Source: Patulibacter sp. SYSU D01012 (GTDB lineage: Bacteria > Actinomycetota > Thermoleophilia > Solirubrobacterales > Solirubrobacteraceae). From it: a stretch of DNA of 64,000 nucleotides. Position 1 is the stretch's first letter, and every line of letters begins with the position of its first letter. Both the position numbers and the translations under genes were made by a program. Location of the stretch: assembly GCF_017916475.1 (NCBI RefSeq), contig NZ_JAFMTB010000001.1, positions 1,202,849-1,266,848 of the forward strand, read 5' to 3'. This document shows, one piece after another, positions 1 through 8,950 of the stretch. Under the pieces are notes generated by a model. That model searched no databases, was not told the origin of the DNA, and worked only from the letters and a program-made list of their open reading frames with translations.

Positions 1-1
1 G

Positions 2-43
2 GGCCCGCGCAACGGCCTCGTGGAGGTCCGTACCGATGCCTGA
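2..43 (+). CDS. rplC: 50S ribosomal protein L3, C-terminal end (partial)
   Basis: Only the last 13 codons are inside the window, reading [13 protein letters not shown] before a TGA stop. This resembles the C-terminus of L3, and it sits directly before rplD, as rplC does in the S10 operon. The stop overlaps the rplD start by 8 bp. Assignment rests on position and a short tail match. Confidence 0.7.
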   Translation, partial: GPRNGLVEVRTDA

Positions 44-680
44 TGCACCGATCCTGGGCGGCGGCACGCTGCAGCTCGACGATGCCGTCTTCGGCGTCGA
101 GTTCAACGGCCCGCTCGTCCACCAGAACGTCCGTCACGAGCTGAACGCCCGCCGCCAGGGCACCTCCGCGTCCAAGACGCGCGGCCAGGTCTCCGGCGGT
201 GGCGCCAAGCCGTGGCGCCAGAAGGGCACGGGCCGCGCCCGCGCCGGCTCCTCGCGCTCCCCGATCTGGACGGGCGGCGGCACGGTCTTCGGCCCGCAGC
301 CGCGCCACTACACGTTCAAGGTGAACCGCAAGGAGAAGCGCGCCGCGCTGCGCAGCGTCCTGTCGCTGCACGCCGGCCGCGGCACGGTCGCCGGCCTCAA
401 CGTCGCGTCGTTCGACACGCCGTCGACGAAGGCCGCCGTGTCCACCCTGAAGGACTGGGACGCCACCGGCTCCACGCTGATCGTGCTCGGCACGGGCGAG
501 GACCGGACGGCCCTGTCGTTCCGCAACCTGCCCAAGACCGTCGTGCTGCCCGCCGCGCACGTCGGCGTCGCCGACGTCGTCGGTGCCGGCCGCCTGCTCC
601 TGACCGCCGCCGCGGTCGACGAGCTCGTGGCCCGTGCCACGGGCGAGGGCGCTCCCGCCACCACGGAGGAGGTCGCCTGA
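36..680 (+). CDS. rplD: 50S ribosomal protein L4
   Basis: L4 binds 23S rRNA and lines the peptide exit tunnel; in some bacteria it also represses its own operon. The 214-residue product has normal length. The basic tunnel loop is present at about residues 47-76, with the signature [19 protein letters not shown]. The C-terminal third is the usual alpha/beta core, followed by a short acidic tail. The ATG start lies inside the end of rplC, suggesting translational coupling. It is followed two bases later by rplW in the conserved L3-L4-L23-L2 order. Confidence 0.97.
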   Translation: MPDAPILGGGTLQLDDAVFGVEFNGPLVHQNVRHELNARRQGTSASKTRGQVSGGGAKPWRQKGTGRARAGSSRSPIWTGGGTVFGPQPRHYTFKVNRKEKRAALRSVLSLHAGRGTVAGLNVASFDTPSTKAAVSTLKDWDATGSTLIVLGTGEDRTALSFRNLPKTVVLPAAHVGVADVVGAGRLLLTAAAVDELVARATGEGAPATTEEVA

Positions 681-682
681 TC

Positions 683-988
683 ATGGACGCGACCCAGGTC
701 ATCATCCGCCCGGTCGTGAGCGAGAAGAGCTACGTCCTCTCGACCGTCGGCAAGTACACGTTCCGCGTCCACCCGGACGCCCACAAGACGCAGATCCGCC
801 AGGCGGTCGAGTCGCTCTTCGACGTCCACGTCGTCGACGTCAAGACGGCCAGCGTGAAGAGCAAGCCGAAGCGCCGCGGCTCCACCGCGGGCCGCACGCG
901 CTCGTGGAAGAAGGCGATCGTCCAGGTCCGCGAGGGCGAGGAGATCCCGATCTTCCAGTCGCTCGACGCCGGCGCCGGCCAGGAGTAG
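683..988 (+). CDS. rplW: 50S ribosomal protein L23
   Basis: L23 sits beside the tunnel exit and is a docking site for SRP and trigger factor. The product has 101 residues, typical for the family. It opens with [10 protein letters not shown], the conserved N-terminal motif, and carries the basic extended loop [20 protein letters not shown] around residues 57-76. ATG 683 is chosen because a longer in-frame reading would run back through rplD in the wrong frame. A GGAGG at 667-671 precedes it. It lies between rplD and rplB. Confidence 0.97.
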   Translation: MDATQVIIRPVVSEKSYVLSTVGKYTFRVHPDAHKTQIRQAVESLFDVHVVDVKTASVKSKPKRRGSTAGRTRSWKKAIVQVREGEEIPIFQSLDAGAGQE

Positions 989-991
989 GTC

Positions 992-1837
992 ATGCCGATT
1001 CGCAATCCCAAGCCCACCACGCCGGCGCAGCGCTTCGCGACGTACGCGGACTTCGCCGAGGTCACGAAGACCACGCCGGAGCGCTCGCTCGTCGAGGGTC
1101 TGACGAAGTCGGGCGGCCGCAACAACAACGGCCGCAAGACGTCCCGTCACCGCGGCGGCGGCGCCAAGCGCCTGTACCGCAAGATCGACTTCAAGCGCGT
1201 CACGGACGGCGTCCCCGCCCGCGTCGCCGCGATCGAGTACGACCCCAACCGCACGGCGTACATCGCGCTGCTGCACTACGCGGACGGCCGCAAGTCGTAC
1301 ATCCTGGCCCCGCGTGGCCTGGAGGTCGGCGCCACGGTGCAGTCCGGTCCCGACGCGGACATCCGCACGGGCAACGCGCTCGCGCTGGCCGACATCCCGG
1401 CCGGCACGGTCGTGCACAACGTCGAGCTCCAGCCGACGAAGGGCGGCCAGCTCGGCCGCTCCGCCGGCTCCGCCATCCAGCTGATGGCGAAGGACCACGG
1501 CATGGCCACCCTGCGCCTGCCGTCGGGCGAGATGCGCATGGTCCCCGAGGCCTGCCGCGCCACCATCGGCTCGGTCGGCAACGCGGAGCACCAGAACGTC
1601 AAGATCGGCAACGCCGGCCGCAAGCGTCACATGGGCATCCGCCCGCAGACGCGCGGTACCGCGATGAACCCGGTCGACCACCCGCACGGCGGCGGCGAGG
1701 GCTCCACCACGCCGGGCCGCCACCCGGTCACCCCGTGGGGCAAGCCCACGCTGGGGTACCGCACCCGCAAGAAGAACAAGCCCTCGGACCGCCTCATCGT
1801 GCGCGGTCGCCGACGCGGCAAGGGCAAGAGGAAGTAG
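992..1837 (+). CDS. rplB: 50S ribosomal protein L2
   Basis: L2 is a primary 23S rRNA binding protein needed for subunit association and peptidyl transfer. The 281-residue length is standard. The invariant [13 protein letters not shown] loop is present near residue 228, with the histidine near the peptidyl-transferase centre. The C-terminus is a typical basic tail ([11 protein letters not shown]). The start ATG follows the rplW stop by three bases. No anomaly is visible. Confidence 0.98.
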   Translation: MPIRNPKPTTPAQRFATYADFAEVTKTTPERSLVEGLTKSGGRNNNGRKTSRHRGGGAKRLYRKIDFKRVTDGVPARVAAIEYDPNRTAYIALLHYADGRKSYILAPRGLEVGATVQSGPDADIRTGNALALADIPAGTVVHNVELQPTKGGQLGRSAGSAIQLMAKDHGMATLRLPSGEMRMVPEACRATIGSVGNAEHQNVKIGNAGRKRHMGIRPQTRGTAMNPVDHPHGGGEGSTTPGRHPVTPWGKPTLGYRTRKKNKPSDRLIVRGRRRGKGKRK

Positions 1838-1839
1838 CC

Positions 1840-2112
1840 GTGAGCCGATCGAGCAAGAAGGGGCCGTGGGTCGAGGAGCGACTGATGTCGCGCATCGAGA
1901 CCATGAACGCCTCGAACGAGAAGAAGCTGATCAAGACGTGGTCGCGCGCGTCGACGATCTTCCCCGAGATGGTGGGCCACACCATCGCCGTGCACGACGG
2001 GCGCAAGCACGTCCCCGTCTTCGTGTCCGAGTCGATGGTCGGCCACAAGCTCGGCGAGTTCGCTCCCACGCGCACGTACCGCGGCCACGGCGACACGGCC
2101 AAGAGGCGCTAG
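1840..2112 (+). CDS. rpsS: 30S ribosomal protein S19
   Basis: S19 lies in the 30S head with S13. Translation from GTG 1840 gives 90 residues beginning [15 protein letters not shown], the canonical S19 N-terminus, and includes the [20 protein letters not shown] motif (about residues 62-81). A long reading in the same frame extends far upstream, but that part is antisense-like shadow of rplB and is discarded. GTG lies two bases after the rplB stop. Followed by rplV. Confidence 0.96.
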   Translation: MSRSSKKGPWVEERLMSRIETMNASNEKKLIKTWSRASTIFPEMVGHTIAVHDGRKHVPVFVSESMVGHKLGEFAPTRTYRGHGDTAKRR

Positions 2113-2115
2113 CAG

Positions 2116-2739
2116 ATGGCTGACGAGACCACGAACAACGAGACGACCGACGAGCCGCAGGCCCAGGTGACGCCCTCGAACGAGGACGCGACGCCGAAGG
2201 CCGACGAGGCTGCCACGACCGCGGCGGACGACGCCCCGGCCGCGGAGGCTGCGGACGTCGACGCCGACGAGGCCGGTCACGGTCACTCGCACGACGGCGA
2301 CCACGATCACGACCACGCCGCTCCGGTGCAGCAGGTGCGCGGTGGCGCGCGGGCCGAGGCCCGCCGCGCCCGTCGCAGCCAGCCCGCCGGCGAGGCGCCG
2401 GTCGTCCGCGCGATCGCCAAGTACGTGCGCACGACCCCGCGCAAGGCGCGCCTGATCGCGGACCTGATCCGCGACAAGGACGTCCCCGAGGCGCGCGCCA
2501 TCCTGGCGCACTCCACGCGCTCGGCCGCGCAGGACTGGAGCAAGGTGCTCGAGTCCGCGATCGCCAACGCGGAGAACAACCACGAGCTGGTCGGCGACGA
2601 GCTGAAGGTCAAGGCGGTCTACGCCGACGACGGCCCGACGCTGAAGCGCTTCCAGCCGCGCGCCCAGGGCCGCGCCTACCGCATCAACAAGCGCACGAGC
2701 CACCTGACGGTGCAGCTCACGCCGAAGGAGCACCGCTGA
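2116..2739 (+). CDS. rplV: 50S ribosomal protein L22 with acidic, His-rich N-terminal extension
   Basis: Residues about 96-207 are an ordinary L22: [20 protein letters not shown], then AENNHEL, then a basic C-terminal beta-hairpin. L22 lines the exit tunnel. The first 95 residues are extra: an acidic Asp/Glu/Ala/Thr-rich stretch (1-54), a cluster of six histidines alternating with acidic residues (55-67, [13 protein letters not shown]), then an Arg-rich linker (75-89). Codon use and GC content are like the neighbours, and the frame is open from ATG 2116, only three bases after rpsS, so the extension looks genuine. A role in metal binding is inference only. Confidence 0.95.
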   Translation: MADETTNNETTDEPQAQVTPSNEDATPKADEAATTAADDAPAAEAADVDADEAGHGHSHDGDHDHDHAAPVQQVRGGARAEARRARRSQPAGEAPVVRAIAKYVRTTPRKARLIADLIRDKDVPEARAILAHSTRSAAQDWSKVLESAIANAENNHELVGDELKVKAVYADDGPTLKRFQPRAQGRAYRINKRTSHLTVQLTPKEHR

Positions 2740-3563
2740 TGGGACAGAAGGTCCATCCCGAGTCGATGCGCGTGGGCTACATCCACGATTGGAAGAGCCA
2801 CTGGTTCAGCGCGCACAACACCGCCGACTTCCTCGATGAGGATCGCAAGATCCGCACCCACATCGAGAACAAGCTCGCGCACGCCGGCCTCGCCGACATC
2901 GCGATCAAGAAGAACAAGAACGAGGTCGAGGTGTCCATCCGGACGGCTCGCCCCGGCGTCGTGATCGGCAAGTCCGGCGTGGAGGTCGACGCCCTGCGCA
3001 AGGACCTGCACCGCATCACGAACAAGCAGGTCAAGGTCAACATCCTCGAGGTCCGCCGGCCCGAGCTCGACGCCAAGCTCGTCGCGCAGTCGGTCGCGGA
3101 GCAGCTGCAGAACCGCGTGGCGTTCCGCCGCGCGATGAAGCGCGCCCTGACGAGCGCCATGCGCTCGGGCGCCAAGGGCTGCAAGATCCAGGTCTCCGGC
3201 CGCCTCGGCGGGCGCGAGATGTCGAACACGGAGTCCTACCAGGACGGCCGCGTCCCGCTGCACACGATGCGCGCGGACATCGACTACGGCTTCTACGAGG
3301 CGAAGACGACGTTCGGTCGCCTCGGGGTGAAGGTCTGGGTCAACAAGGGCGAGATCATGCCGGAGGGCTACGGCGGATCCGACCTGACGGACATCGACGG
3401 CCCCAGCACGCAGGATCGCGGCCGCGGCCGTGGTCGTCGCGATGGCGGCGACCGCGGTGGGTTCGGCGGCGACCGTGGCGGTCGCGGTGGCAATCGCGGC
3501 GGTCGTCCGGGCGGTCCCGGCGGCGCCGGTGGCCGCGGGCGTGGCCCGCAGGGAGGTCGCTAG
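2739..3563 (+). CDS. rpsC: 30S ribosomal protein S3 with RGG-rich C-terminal tail
   Basis: S3 helps form the mRNA entry channel. The KH domain is clear ([18 protein letters not shown], about residues 69-86), and the C-terminal S3 domain follows ([20 protein letters not shown]). The product is 274 residues, longer than the usual 210-240, because the last 45 or so residues are a Gly/Arg tail with repeated RGG and GGDRGG units. The ATG overlaps the rplV stop by one base (TGATG), indicating coupling. The tail may bind RNA by analogy with RGG boxes, which is inference. Confidence 0.96.
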   Translation: MGQKVHPESMRVGYIHDWKSHWFSAHNTADFLDEDRKIRTHIENKLAHAGLADIAIKKNKNEVEVSIRTARPGVVIGKSGVEVDALRKDLHRITNKQVKVNILEVRRPELDAKLVAQSVAEQLQNRVAFRRAMKRALTSAMRSGAKGCKIQVSGRLGGREMSNTESYQDGRVPLHTMRADIDYGFYEAKTTFGRLGVKVWVNKGEIMPEGYGGSDLTDIDGPSTQDRGRGRGRRDGGDRGGFGGDRGGRGGNRGGRPGGPGGAGGRGRGPQGGR

Positions 3564-3977
3564 ATGCTGTCCCCGAAGCGCACGAAGCACCGCAAGGTGC
3601 ACCGTGGCCGCAAGCGCGGCCTGTCGCGTGGCCAGAACCACGTGCAGTTCGGCGAGTACGGGCTGAAGACCCTCGAGGCCGGTTGGATCACCAACCGCCA
3701 GATCGAGGCGGCCCGTATCGCGATGAACCGCAAGATCAAGCGTGGCGGCAAGGTCTGGATCAACATCTTCCCGGACAAGTCCGTCACGAAGAAGCCGGCC
3801 GAGACCCGCATGGGTTCCGGCAAGGGCTCGCCCGACGGCTGGGTCGCGGTCGTGAAGCCCGGCCGCGTGATGTTCGAGCTGTCCGGCGTGCCGGAGCCCC
3901 TGGCGCGTGAGGCGATCCGCCTCGCGGCGCACAAGCTCCCCGTGAAGACCAAGTTCGTCACCGCGGAGGACCAGTGA
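3564..3977 (+). CDS. rplP: 50S ribosomal protein L16
   Basis: L16 helps organise the A-site region of the 50S subunit. At 137 residues it has the typical length, with the conserved N-terminus [19 protein letters not shown] and the KTRMGSGKG-like motif ([21 protein letters not shown]) in the middle. The ATG immediately follows the rpsC stop with no spacer, and the stop codon overlaps the rpmC start. Ordinary member of the operon. Confidence 0.98.
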   Translation: MLSPKRTKHRKVHRGRKRGLSRGQNHVQFGEYGLKTLEAGWITNRQIEAARIAMNRKIKRGGKVWINIFPDKSVTKKPAETRMGSGKGSPDGWVAVVKPGRVMFELSGVPEPLAREAIRLAAHKLPVKTKFVTAEDQ

Positions 3978-4180
3978 TGCGTACGCAGGAGCTGCGCGAC
4001 CTCGACGACGCCAAGATCGTCGAGCAGATCGCGACCTTCCGGAAGGAGCTCTTCGGTCTGCGCTTCCAGCAGGCGACCGGCGAGCTGGAGAACACCGCCG
4101 CGCTGCGCACCACGCGCCGCGAGCTGGCGGCGGCGATCACGATCGCCCGCCAGCGCGGCATCGACGTTGAGAACGGCTGA
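3977..4180 (+). CDS. rpmC: 50S ribosomal protein L29
   Basis: L29 is a small helical protein near the tunnel exit. The product has 67 residues with the family core RKELFGLRFQQATGELENTA. A GTG at 3974 is in frame one codon earlier, but ATG 3977 is preferred because it forms a TGATG overlap with the rplP stop. The small size and two-helix hydrophobic pattern are typical. Confidence 0.96.
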   Translation: MRTQELRDLDDAKIVEQIATFRKELFGLRFQQATGELENTAALRTTRRELAAAITIARQRGIDVENG

Positions 4181-4181
4181 C

Positions 4182-4742
4182 ATGGCTGACGAGAACACCG
4201 AGAACACCGAAGAGGTCGAGACGACCGACGCGGCCCCGGCCGAGCCGGAGGCGCCCGCGGGCCCCGACCCGTCGCTCTCGCCCGTCCAGAAGCGCGCCTG
4301 GTACCGCCAGCGCTCCGGGACGACGACGAACGCGTCGCGCACCCCGGAGGAGAAGGCCGAGGCCCGCGCCGCCGAGCGCAAGGCGAAGGCCGCCGCCCGC
4401 CGGCGCCGTCGCCTGCAGGAGCGCGAGAAGAAGGCCGCGAAGCTCGGCGCCGACGCCGGCACCGACCGCGGCACCCCGAAGCCCGAGTACGAGGCCGGCC
4501 GCAAGCAGGTCCGTCAGGGCATCGTGGTCTCGGCGAAGGGCGACAAGACCCTCGCCGTGCAGATCGCGCACGCCAAGCGGCACCCGAAGTACAAGAAGAT
4601 CGTGCGTCACACGACGAAGCTGTACGCGCACGACGAGCAGAACGACGCCGGCGTGGGCGACACCGTCCGCATCGAGTCGTCGCGTCCGCTCTCGCGCACG
4701 AAGCGGTGGACGCTCGCCGAGATCGTGGAGCGTGCCAAGTGA
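4182..4742 (+). CDS. rpsQ: 30S ribosomal protein S17 with ~100-residue N-terminal extension
   Basis: The C-terminal 82 residues (from about 105, [18 protein letters not shown]) are a normal S17, a primary 16S rRNA binder. The product is 186 residues instead of about 85. The extra part has an acidic start (residues 1-30), a patch [14 protein letters not shown] (33-46), and a highly charged Lys/Arg/Glu/Ala stretch (54-90) that may be helical or coiled. ATG 4182 is preferred over the in-frame ATG at 4167, which lies inside rpmC. L22 in the same operon has a similarly acidic start, also beginning MADE. Function of the extension is unknown. Confidence 0.94.
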   Translation: MADENTENTEEVETTDAAPAEPEAPAGPDPSLSPVQKRAWYRQRSGTTTNASRTPEEKAEARAAERKAKAAARRRRRLQEREKKAAKLGADAGTDRGTPKPEYEAGRKQVRQGIVVSAKGDKTLAVQIAHAKRHPKYKKIVRHTTKLYAHDEQNDAGVGDTVRIESSRPLSRTKRWTLAEIVERAK

Positions 4743-5107
4743 TCCAGAACGAGTCCCGTCTCAAGGTCGCCGACAACACCGGCGCCCGCGAGATCCTCAC
4801 GATCCGCGTGCACGGCGGCTCCCGTCGGCGCTACGCCCGCGTGGGCGACACGATCACCGCGACGGTGAAGTCGGCGACGCCGAACGGCACCGTCAAGAAG
4901 GGCGAGGTCGTCAAGGCCGTCGTCGTCCGCACCCGCAAGGAGTTCGGGCGCCCCGACGGGACGTACATCTCCTTCGACGAGAACGCGGCGGTCATCATCG
5001 ACGCCAACAACAACCCGCGCGGGACCCGCATCTTCGGGCCCGTCGCGCGCGAGCTGCGTGACCGATCCTTCATGAGGATCGTGTCGCTCGCCCCGGAGGT
5101 GCTCTAG
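4739..5107 (+). CDS. rplN: 50S ribosomal protein L14
   Basis: L14 lies at the subunit interface. From GTG 4739 the product is 122 residues beginning [16 protein letters not shown], the universal L14 N-terminus; upstream codons in the frame fall inside rpsQ and are not family-like. The GTG overlaps the rpsQ stop as GTGA. The conserved [13 protein letters not shown] motif is near residues 97-109. No anomaly. Confidence 0.97.
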   Translation: MIQNESRLKVADNTGAREILTIRVHGGSRRRYARVGDTITATVKSATPNGTVKKGEVVKAVVVRTRKEFGRPDGTYISFDENAAVIIDANNNPRGTRIFGPVARELRDRSFMRIVSLAPEVL

Positions 5108-5108
5108 C

Positions 5109-5444
5109 ATGGGTCTTCGCATCCGCCGCGACGACACGGTCGTCGTCATCAGCGGCAAGGACCGCGGCAAGACCGGCACGGTCGTCAGCGTCGATCCCGC
5201 GAACGAGCGGATCGTCGTCGAGGGCGTGAACCTGGTCAAGCGCCACCAGCGCCCGAACCCCGCCGCGACGCCCGGTAGCCCTGCCAGCCAGGGTGGCGTC
5301 GTGGAGAAGGAGGGCCCCATCCACGTTTCGAACGTCATGCTCCTTGACCCCAAGACCAACCAGCCCACGCGCGTGGGCGTGACCCGTGGCGAGGACGGCC
5401 GCGCTGTGCGCGTCGCCCGCCGTTCGGGCCAGCAGATCGACTGA
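5109..5444 (+). CDS. rplX: 50S ribosomal protein L24
   Basis: L24 is an assembly-initiating 23S rRNA binder. It has 111 residues with an N-terminal KOW motif ([19 protein letters not shown], about residues 11-29), and the segment [13 protein letters not shown] typical of the family. It starts one base after the rplN stop. The region [13 protein letters not shown] is slightly Ala/Gly-rich but otherwise standard. Confidence 0.97.
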   Translation: MGLRIRRDDTVVVISGKDRGKTGTVVSVDPANERIVVEGVNLVKRHQRPNPAATPGSPASQGGVVEKEGPIHVSNVMLLDPKTNQPTRVGVTRGEDGRAVRVARRSGQQID

Positions 5445-5454
5445 GGTAGTTGCG

Positions 5455-6063
5455 ATGAGTGCGACCACGACCGCGCGACTGAAGACGCGCTACCTCGAAG
5501 AGATCCGTCCTCGCCTGTTCGAGAACGGTGACTACACCTCCGTGATGCAGGTGCCGCGCCTCGAGAAGGTGACCCTGAACATGGGTCTCGGAGACGCGAA
5601 GCAGGACAACAAGACGTTCGCGGCTGCCGTGGAGCAGCTCGCGGCGATCGCCGGCCAGCAGCCGAGCGTCCGCCGGGCCCGCAAGTCCATCGCCGGCTTC
5701 AAGCTGCGCGAGGGCATGCCGGTCGGCGCCGCGGTGACGCTGCGCAACGACCGCATGTTCGAGTTCCTCGAGCGCCTCGTCGCGATCGCGCTGCCGCGCG
5801 TCCGCGACTTCCGCGGCCTCCGGACGACGTCGTTCGACGGTCGGGGCAACTACTCGATCGGCGTGCGCGAGCAGATCATCTTCCCCGAGATCGACTACGA
5901 CGCGATCGACCAGGTCCGCGGTCTCGACATCACCATCACCACCTCGGCCAAGACGGACGGCGAGGCCTTCTGGCTCCTGCAGGAGCTGGGCTTCCCGTTC
6001 TCCCGCGAGGGCAAGCGGCCCGCCGGTGCGCCGGCCCCGACCGAGACGACCCAGGGGAGCTGA
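5455..6063 (+). CDS. rplE: 50S ribosomal protein L5
   Basis: L5 contacts 5S rRNA and the 30S head protein S13. From ATG 5455 the product has 202 residues, close to family length, with [15 protein letters not shown], the [14 protein letters not shown] motif and the C-terminal [22 protein letters not shown]. An earlier in-frame start (5386) lies inside rplX and is rejected. A short Pro/Ala/Glu tail follows the core. Confidence 0.97.
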   Translation: MSATTTARLKTRYLEEIRPRLFENGDYTSVMQVPRLEKVTLNMGLGDAKQDNKTFAAAVEQLAAIAGQQPSVRRARKSIAGFKLREGMPVGAAVTLRNDRMFEFLERLVAIALPRVRDFRGLRTTSFDGRGNYSIGVREQIIFPEIDYDAIDQVRGLDITITTSAKTDGEAFWLLQELGFPFSREGKRPAGAPAPTETTQGS

Positions 6064-6066
6064 CCC

Positions 6067-6252
6067 ATGGCGAAGACCTCTCAGCGCGTCCGCCAGGCGC
6101 GCCCCCAGAAGTACAAGACGCGCGAGTACACCCGCTGCCGCAGCTGCGGCCGCTCTCGCTCGGTCTACAAGAAGTTCGGGATCTGCCGCATCTGCCTGCG
6201 CGAGCACGCGCACAAGGGCTACATCCCGGGCATGACGAAGAGCAGCTGGTAA
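6067..6252 (+). CDS. rpsN: 30S ribosomal protein S14, zinc-binding (type Z)
   Basis: S14 sits in the 30S head. This 61-residue form has the zinc ribbon CRSC (Cys24, Cys27) and CRIC (Cys40, Cys43), so it is the short C+ paralogue rather than the about 100-residue zinc-free type. The start ATG follows rplE by three bases. In other actinobacteria zinc-free paralogues under Zur control can replace it; none is visible here. Confidence 0.98.
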   Translation: MAKTSQRVRQARPQKYKTREYTRCRSCGRSRSVYKKFGICRICLREHAHKGYIPGMTKSSW

Positions 6253-6256
6253 GGGC

Positions 6257-6661
6257 ATGTCGACGACCGATCCCATCGCGGACCTCCTGACGCGGATCCG
6301 CAACGCGATCACGGCGGCCCACCGCACCGTGACCCTGCCGTCCTCGAAGGCGAAGGCGGAGGTGGCCCGCATCCTCAAGGAGCAGGGCTACGTCTCCGAC
6401 GTCTCCGTCGAGCCGGCCACGGACCACCCGGGCGAGCTGCTCAAGATCACGCTCAAGTACACGCACGACCGTCGCTCGGCCATCACCGGCCTGCGGCGCG
6501 TCTCCCGGCCCGGCCAGCGCTACTACGTCGGCGCGACCGAGGTCCCCAAGTCGCTCGGCGGCCTGGGCACGATGATCGTTTCCACCTCGAAGGGCATCAT
6601 GACCGGCCACGACGCGCGCAAGCTGGGCGTCGGCGGCGAGGTCTGGGCCGAGGTGTGGTGA
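6257..6661 (+). CDS. rpsH: 30S ribosomal protein S8
   Basis: S8 is a primary 16S rRNA binder and, in E. coli, the repressor of the spc operon. The 134-residue length is typical. The N-terminal [14 protein letters not shown] and the C-terminal [20 protein letters not shown] motifs are both conserved. It lies in the standard S14-S8-L6 order. Whether it autoregulates here cannot be seen. Confidence 0.98.
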   Translation: MSTTDPIADLLTRIRNAITAAHRTVTLPSSKAKAEVARILKEQGYVSDVSVEPATDHPGELLKITLKYTHDRRSAITGLRRVSRPGQRYYVGATEVPKSLGGLGTMIVSTSKGIMTGHDARKLGVGGEVWAEVW

Positions 6662-6668
6662 GGCACGT

Positions 6669-7202
6669 ATGAGTCGAATCGGACGCAAGCCGATCCCGGT
6701 TCCCACCGGGGTCGACGTCACCATCGAGCCCGGGACCGTCACGGTCAAGGGCCCCAAGGGTCAGCTCGCCGAGCGGATCCATCGCGACATCACGGTCACC
6801 CAGGAGGGTGCTGAGATCGTCGTGACGCGGCCCACGGACCGCGGCCCGCACCGGGCGCTGCACGGCCTGAGCCGCAGCCTGATCGCGAACATGGTCGAGG
6901 GCGTCACCGACGGCTTCGCCAAGACGCTCGAGATCCAGGGCGTCGGCTACCGCGCGATGCTCAAGGGCAAGGACCTGGAGCTGGCGCTCGGCTACTCGCA
7001 CCCGGTGAACATCGACGCCCCCGAGGGCATCGAGTTCGAGGTGCCGCAGCCCACCCGCATCATCGTCAAGGGCACGAACAAGCAGCTCGTCGGCGAGACC
7101 GCGGCCAAGATCCGCAAGCAGCGGCCGCCGGAGCCCTACAAGGGCAAGGGCATCCGCTACGAGGGCGAGTACGTCGTCCGGAAGGTCGGTAAGCGCGCAT
7201 GA
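6669..7202 (+). CDS. rplF: 50S ribosomal protein L6
   Basis: L6 lies near the sarcin-ricin loop and the factor-binding site. It has 177 residues with two repeated L6 domains, the N-terminus [17 protein letters not shown], and the C-terminal signature [15 protein letters not shown]. The stop overlaps the rplR start as ATGA. Ordinary. Confidence 0.98.
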   Translation: MSRIGRKPIPVPTGVDVTIEPGTVTVKGPKGQLAERIHRDITVTQEGAEIVVTRPTDRGPHRALHGLSRSLIANMVEGVTDGFAKTLEIQGVGYRAMLKGKDLELALGYSHPVNIDAPEGIEFEVPQPTRIIVKGTNKQLVGETAAKIRKQRPPEPYKGKGIRYEGEYVVRKVGKRA

Positions 7203-7552
7203 GCGTCGTCACCAAGGAAGCGCGGCGCCTCAAGCGCCGGCGCCGCGTGCGTGCGAAGGTCGTCGGCTCCGCCGAGCGGCCGCGCATCGCCGTGTTCCGC
7301 AGCAACCGCGGCATCTTCGCCCAGCTCATCGACGACGTCGCGGGTCACACCCTCGCGTCGGTGCAGTGGACCGAGGACGAGCTCCGCGGGCTCCCGAAGA
7401 TGGAGCAGGCGACGGCCGCCGGCCGTCTCCTCGCCGAGCGCGCGAAGGCCGCCGGCGTCGACGTCGCGGTCTTCGACCGCGGCGGCTACCAGTACCACGG
7501 GCGCGTGAAGGCGTTCGCTGAAGCGGTCCGCGAGGGCGGGCTCACCGTCTAG
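7199..7552 (+). CDS. rplR: 50S ribosomal protein L18
   Basis: L18 binds 5S rRNA with L5. It has 117 residues, with [21 protein letters not shown] and a C-terminal [23 protein letters not shown], both family signatures. It begins at an ATGA overlap with rplF and is followed by rpsE after a 14-bp gap. Ordinary. Confidence 0.98.
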   Translation: MSVVTKEARRLKRRRRVRAKVVGSAERPRIAVFRSNRGIFAQLIDDVAGHTLASVQWTEDELRGLPKMEQATAAGRLLAERAKAAGVDVAVFDRGGYQYHGRVKAFAEAVREGGLTV

Positions 7553-7566
7553 GAGCCACTGAAGCT

Positions 7567-8139
7567 ATGGCGATCGATCGAACTGTCAGTCCCGTCGGGA
7601 TCGACCTGCAGGAGCGGGTCGTCGAGATCAACCGCGTCGCGAAGGTCGTCAAGGGCGGCCGTCGCTTCTCCTTCACCGCCCTCGTGGTGGTCGGCGACGA
7701 GAACTCCGTCGTCGGGGTCGGCTACGGCAAGGCCAACGAGGTCCCGCTGGCCATCCAGAAGGCCGTGGAGCGCGCGAAGAAGGACCTGTTCCGGGTCCCG
7801 AAGTACAACACCACGATCACGCACCCCGTGATCGGGCGCTTCGGCTCGGGCCAGGTCCTGCTGAAGCCGGCCTCGCAGGGTACGGGCGTCATCGCGGGCG
7901 GCGGCGTCCGCGCGGTGCTCGAGCTCGCGGGCCTGCAGGACATCCTGAGCAAGAGCCTCGGCTCGCAGAACCCCATCAACCTGGTCAAGGCCACGGTCGA
8001 CGGTCTGCAGCAGCTGCGCACGCCGCGCGAGGTCGCGGAGCTGCGCGGCCTGAGCATCAAGGACGTGCTCGGCGTCGTCGACCGGCCGGCCGAGGCCGTC
8101 GAGGCGAGCGACGAGGCCACCGAGGAGGTGACCGCGTGA
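7567..8139 (+). CDS. rpsE: 30S ribosomal protein S5
   Basis: S5 contributes to the mRNA entry site and decoding accuracy. At 190 residues it has the double-stranded RNA-binding N-terminal domain ([19 protein letters not shown]), the [12 protein letters not shown] motif, and the C-terminal [20 protein letters not shown]. An acidic tail of about 20 residues ends the protein. The stop overlaps the rpmD start as GTGA. Confidence 0.98.
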   Translation: MAIDRTVSPVGIDLQERVVEINRVAKVVKGGRRFSFTALVVVGDENSVVGVGYGKANEVPLAIQKAVERAKKDLFRVPKYNTTITHPVIGRFGSGQVLLKPASQGTGVIAGGGVRAVLELAGLQDILSKSLGSQNPINLVKATVDGLQQLRTPREVAELRGLSIKDVLGVVDRPAEAVEASDEATEEVTA

Positions 8140-8321
8140 GCCAGCTCAAGGCCACCCAGTACAAGTCCGCGATCGGCAGCAACCAGGCGCAGCGCGACAC
8201 GCTGCGCTCCCTGGGCCTGCGCCGCATCGGCCACACCGTCGACGTGCAGGACACGCCGCAGGCGCGGGGCATGCTCCACGCCGTGCGGCACCTGGTGCGC
8301 GTAGAGGAGGAGCAGGCATGA
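8136..8321 (+). CDS. rpmD: 50S ribosomal protein L30
   Basis: A 61-residue L30 with the core motif [26 protein letters not shown]. It starts at GTG 8136, overlapping the rpsE stop, and ends in an ATGA overlap with rplO, so three genes in a row are translationally coupled. L30 is not universal in bacteria but is usual in actinobacteria. Confidence 0.97.
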   Translation: MSQLKATQYKSAIGSNQAQRDTLRSLGLRRIGHTVDVQDTPQARGMLHAVRHLVRVEEEQA

Positions 8322-8812
8322 GCTCCGAGAACGAGACCGTCGGCCTGCACTCGCTGCAGCCGGCGCCGGGCAGCCGCAAGCCGCGCAAGCGCGTCGGCCG
8401 CGGCCACGGCTCGGGCCACGGCAAGACGTCCGGCCGCGGGCACAAGGGCGCGGGCTCGCGCTCCGGCGCCAAGGACCGCACCCGGTTCGAGGGCGGCCAG
8501 ACGCCGATCCAGATGCGTCTGCGCAAGCTGCGCGGCCCGCACATGAAGAAGTCGATGCCGTTCGAGCGGTTCCGCACGGCCACGCAGCCGGTGAACCTGG
8601 ACGACCTGGCCGACCGCTTCGAGTCGGGCGCCGAGGTCACGCTCGAGGCCATGAAGGCCAAGGGCCTGGGCCAGCGCAAGGACGTCCCCGTCAAGGTGCT
8701 CGGCCGCGGCGAGCTGCAGGGCCCGCTCACGGTCCACGCGCACGCCTTCAGCGCCGGTGCCCGGGAGGCCATCGAGGCCGCCGGCGGCACCTGCGTCGTC
8801 GTCGAGGCCTAG
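8318..8812 (+). CDS. rplO: 50S ribosomal protein L15
   Basis: L15 is an early assembly protein. The product has 164 residues: a glycine/basic-rich N-terminal part ([20 protein letters not shown], about residues 26-45), then a globular domain ending in [20 protein letters not shown]. Length and motifs are typical. It precedes secY, from which it is separated by 138 bp with a strong hairpin. Confidence 0.98.
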   Translation: MSSENETVGLHSLQPAPGSRKPRKRVGRGHGSGHGKTSGRGHKGAGSRSGAKDRTRFEGGQTPIQMRLRKLRGPHMKKSMPFERFRTATQPVNLDDLADRFESGAEVTLEAMKAKGLGQRKDVPVKVLGRGELQGPLTVHAHAFSAGAREAIEAAGGTCVVVEA

Positions 8813-8880
8813 GCCTCGACGCAGCAGGGGAGCGGTCCGGCGTCGCCCGCGGCCGTTCCCCCGTAATATCCAGCAGCACC

Positions 8881-8904
8881 CGCGCGGGCCCCACGGCCCG
8901 CGCG
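8881..8904 (+). terminator. GC-rich hairpin between rplO and secY
   Basis: A perfect 10-bp inverted repeat, CGCGCGGGCC and its complement, encloses a four-base loop (CCAC). No T-tract follows, so it may be a pause, a Rho-related terminator or an mRNA processing/stability site that separates ribosomal protein expression from secY. A TAATAT at 8864-8869 just upstream could be a -10 element for secY, but no clear -35 is visible. Confidence 0.5.
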
Positions 8905-8950
8905 CTCCGTTCCCCGGACACCGTCCCACGACCCCGCGAGCACGAGACCG

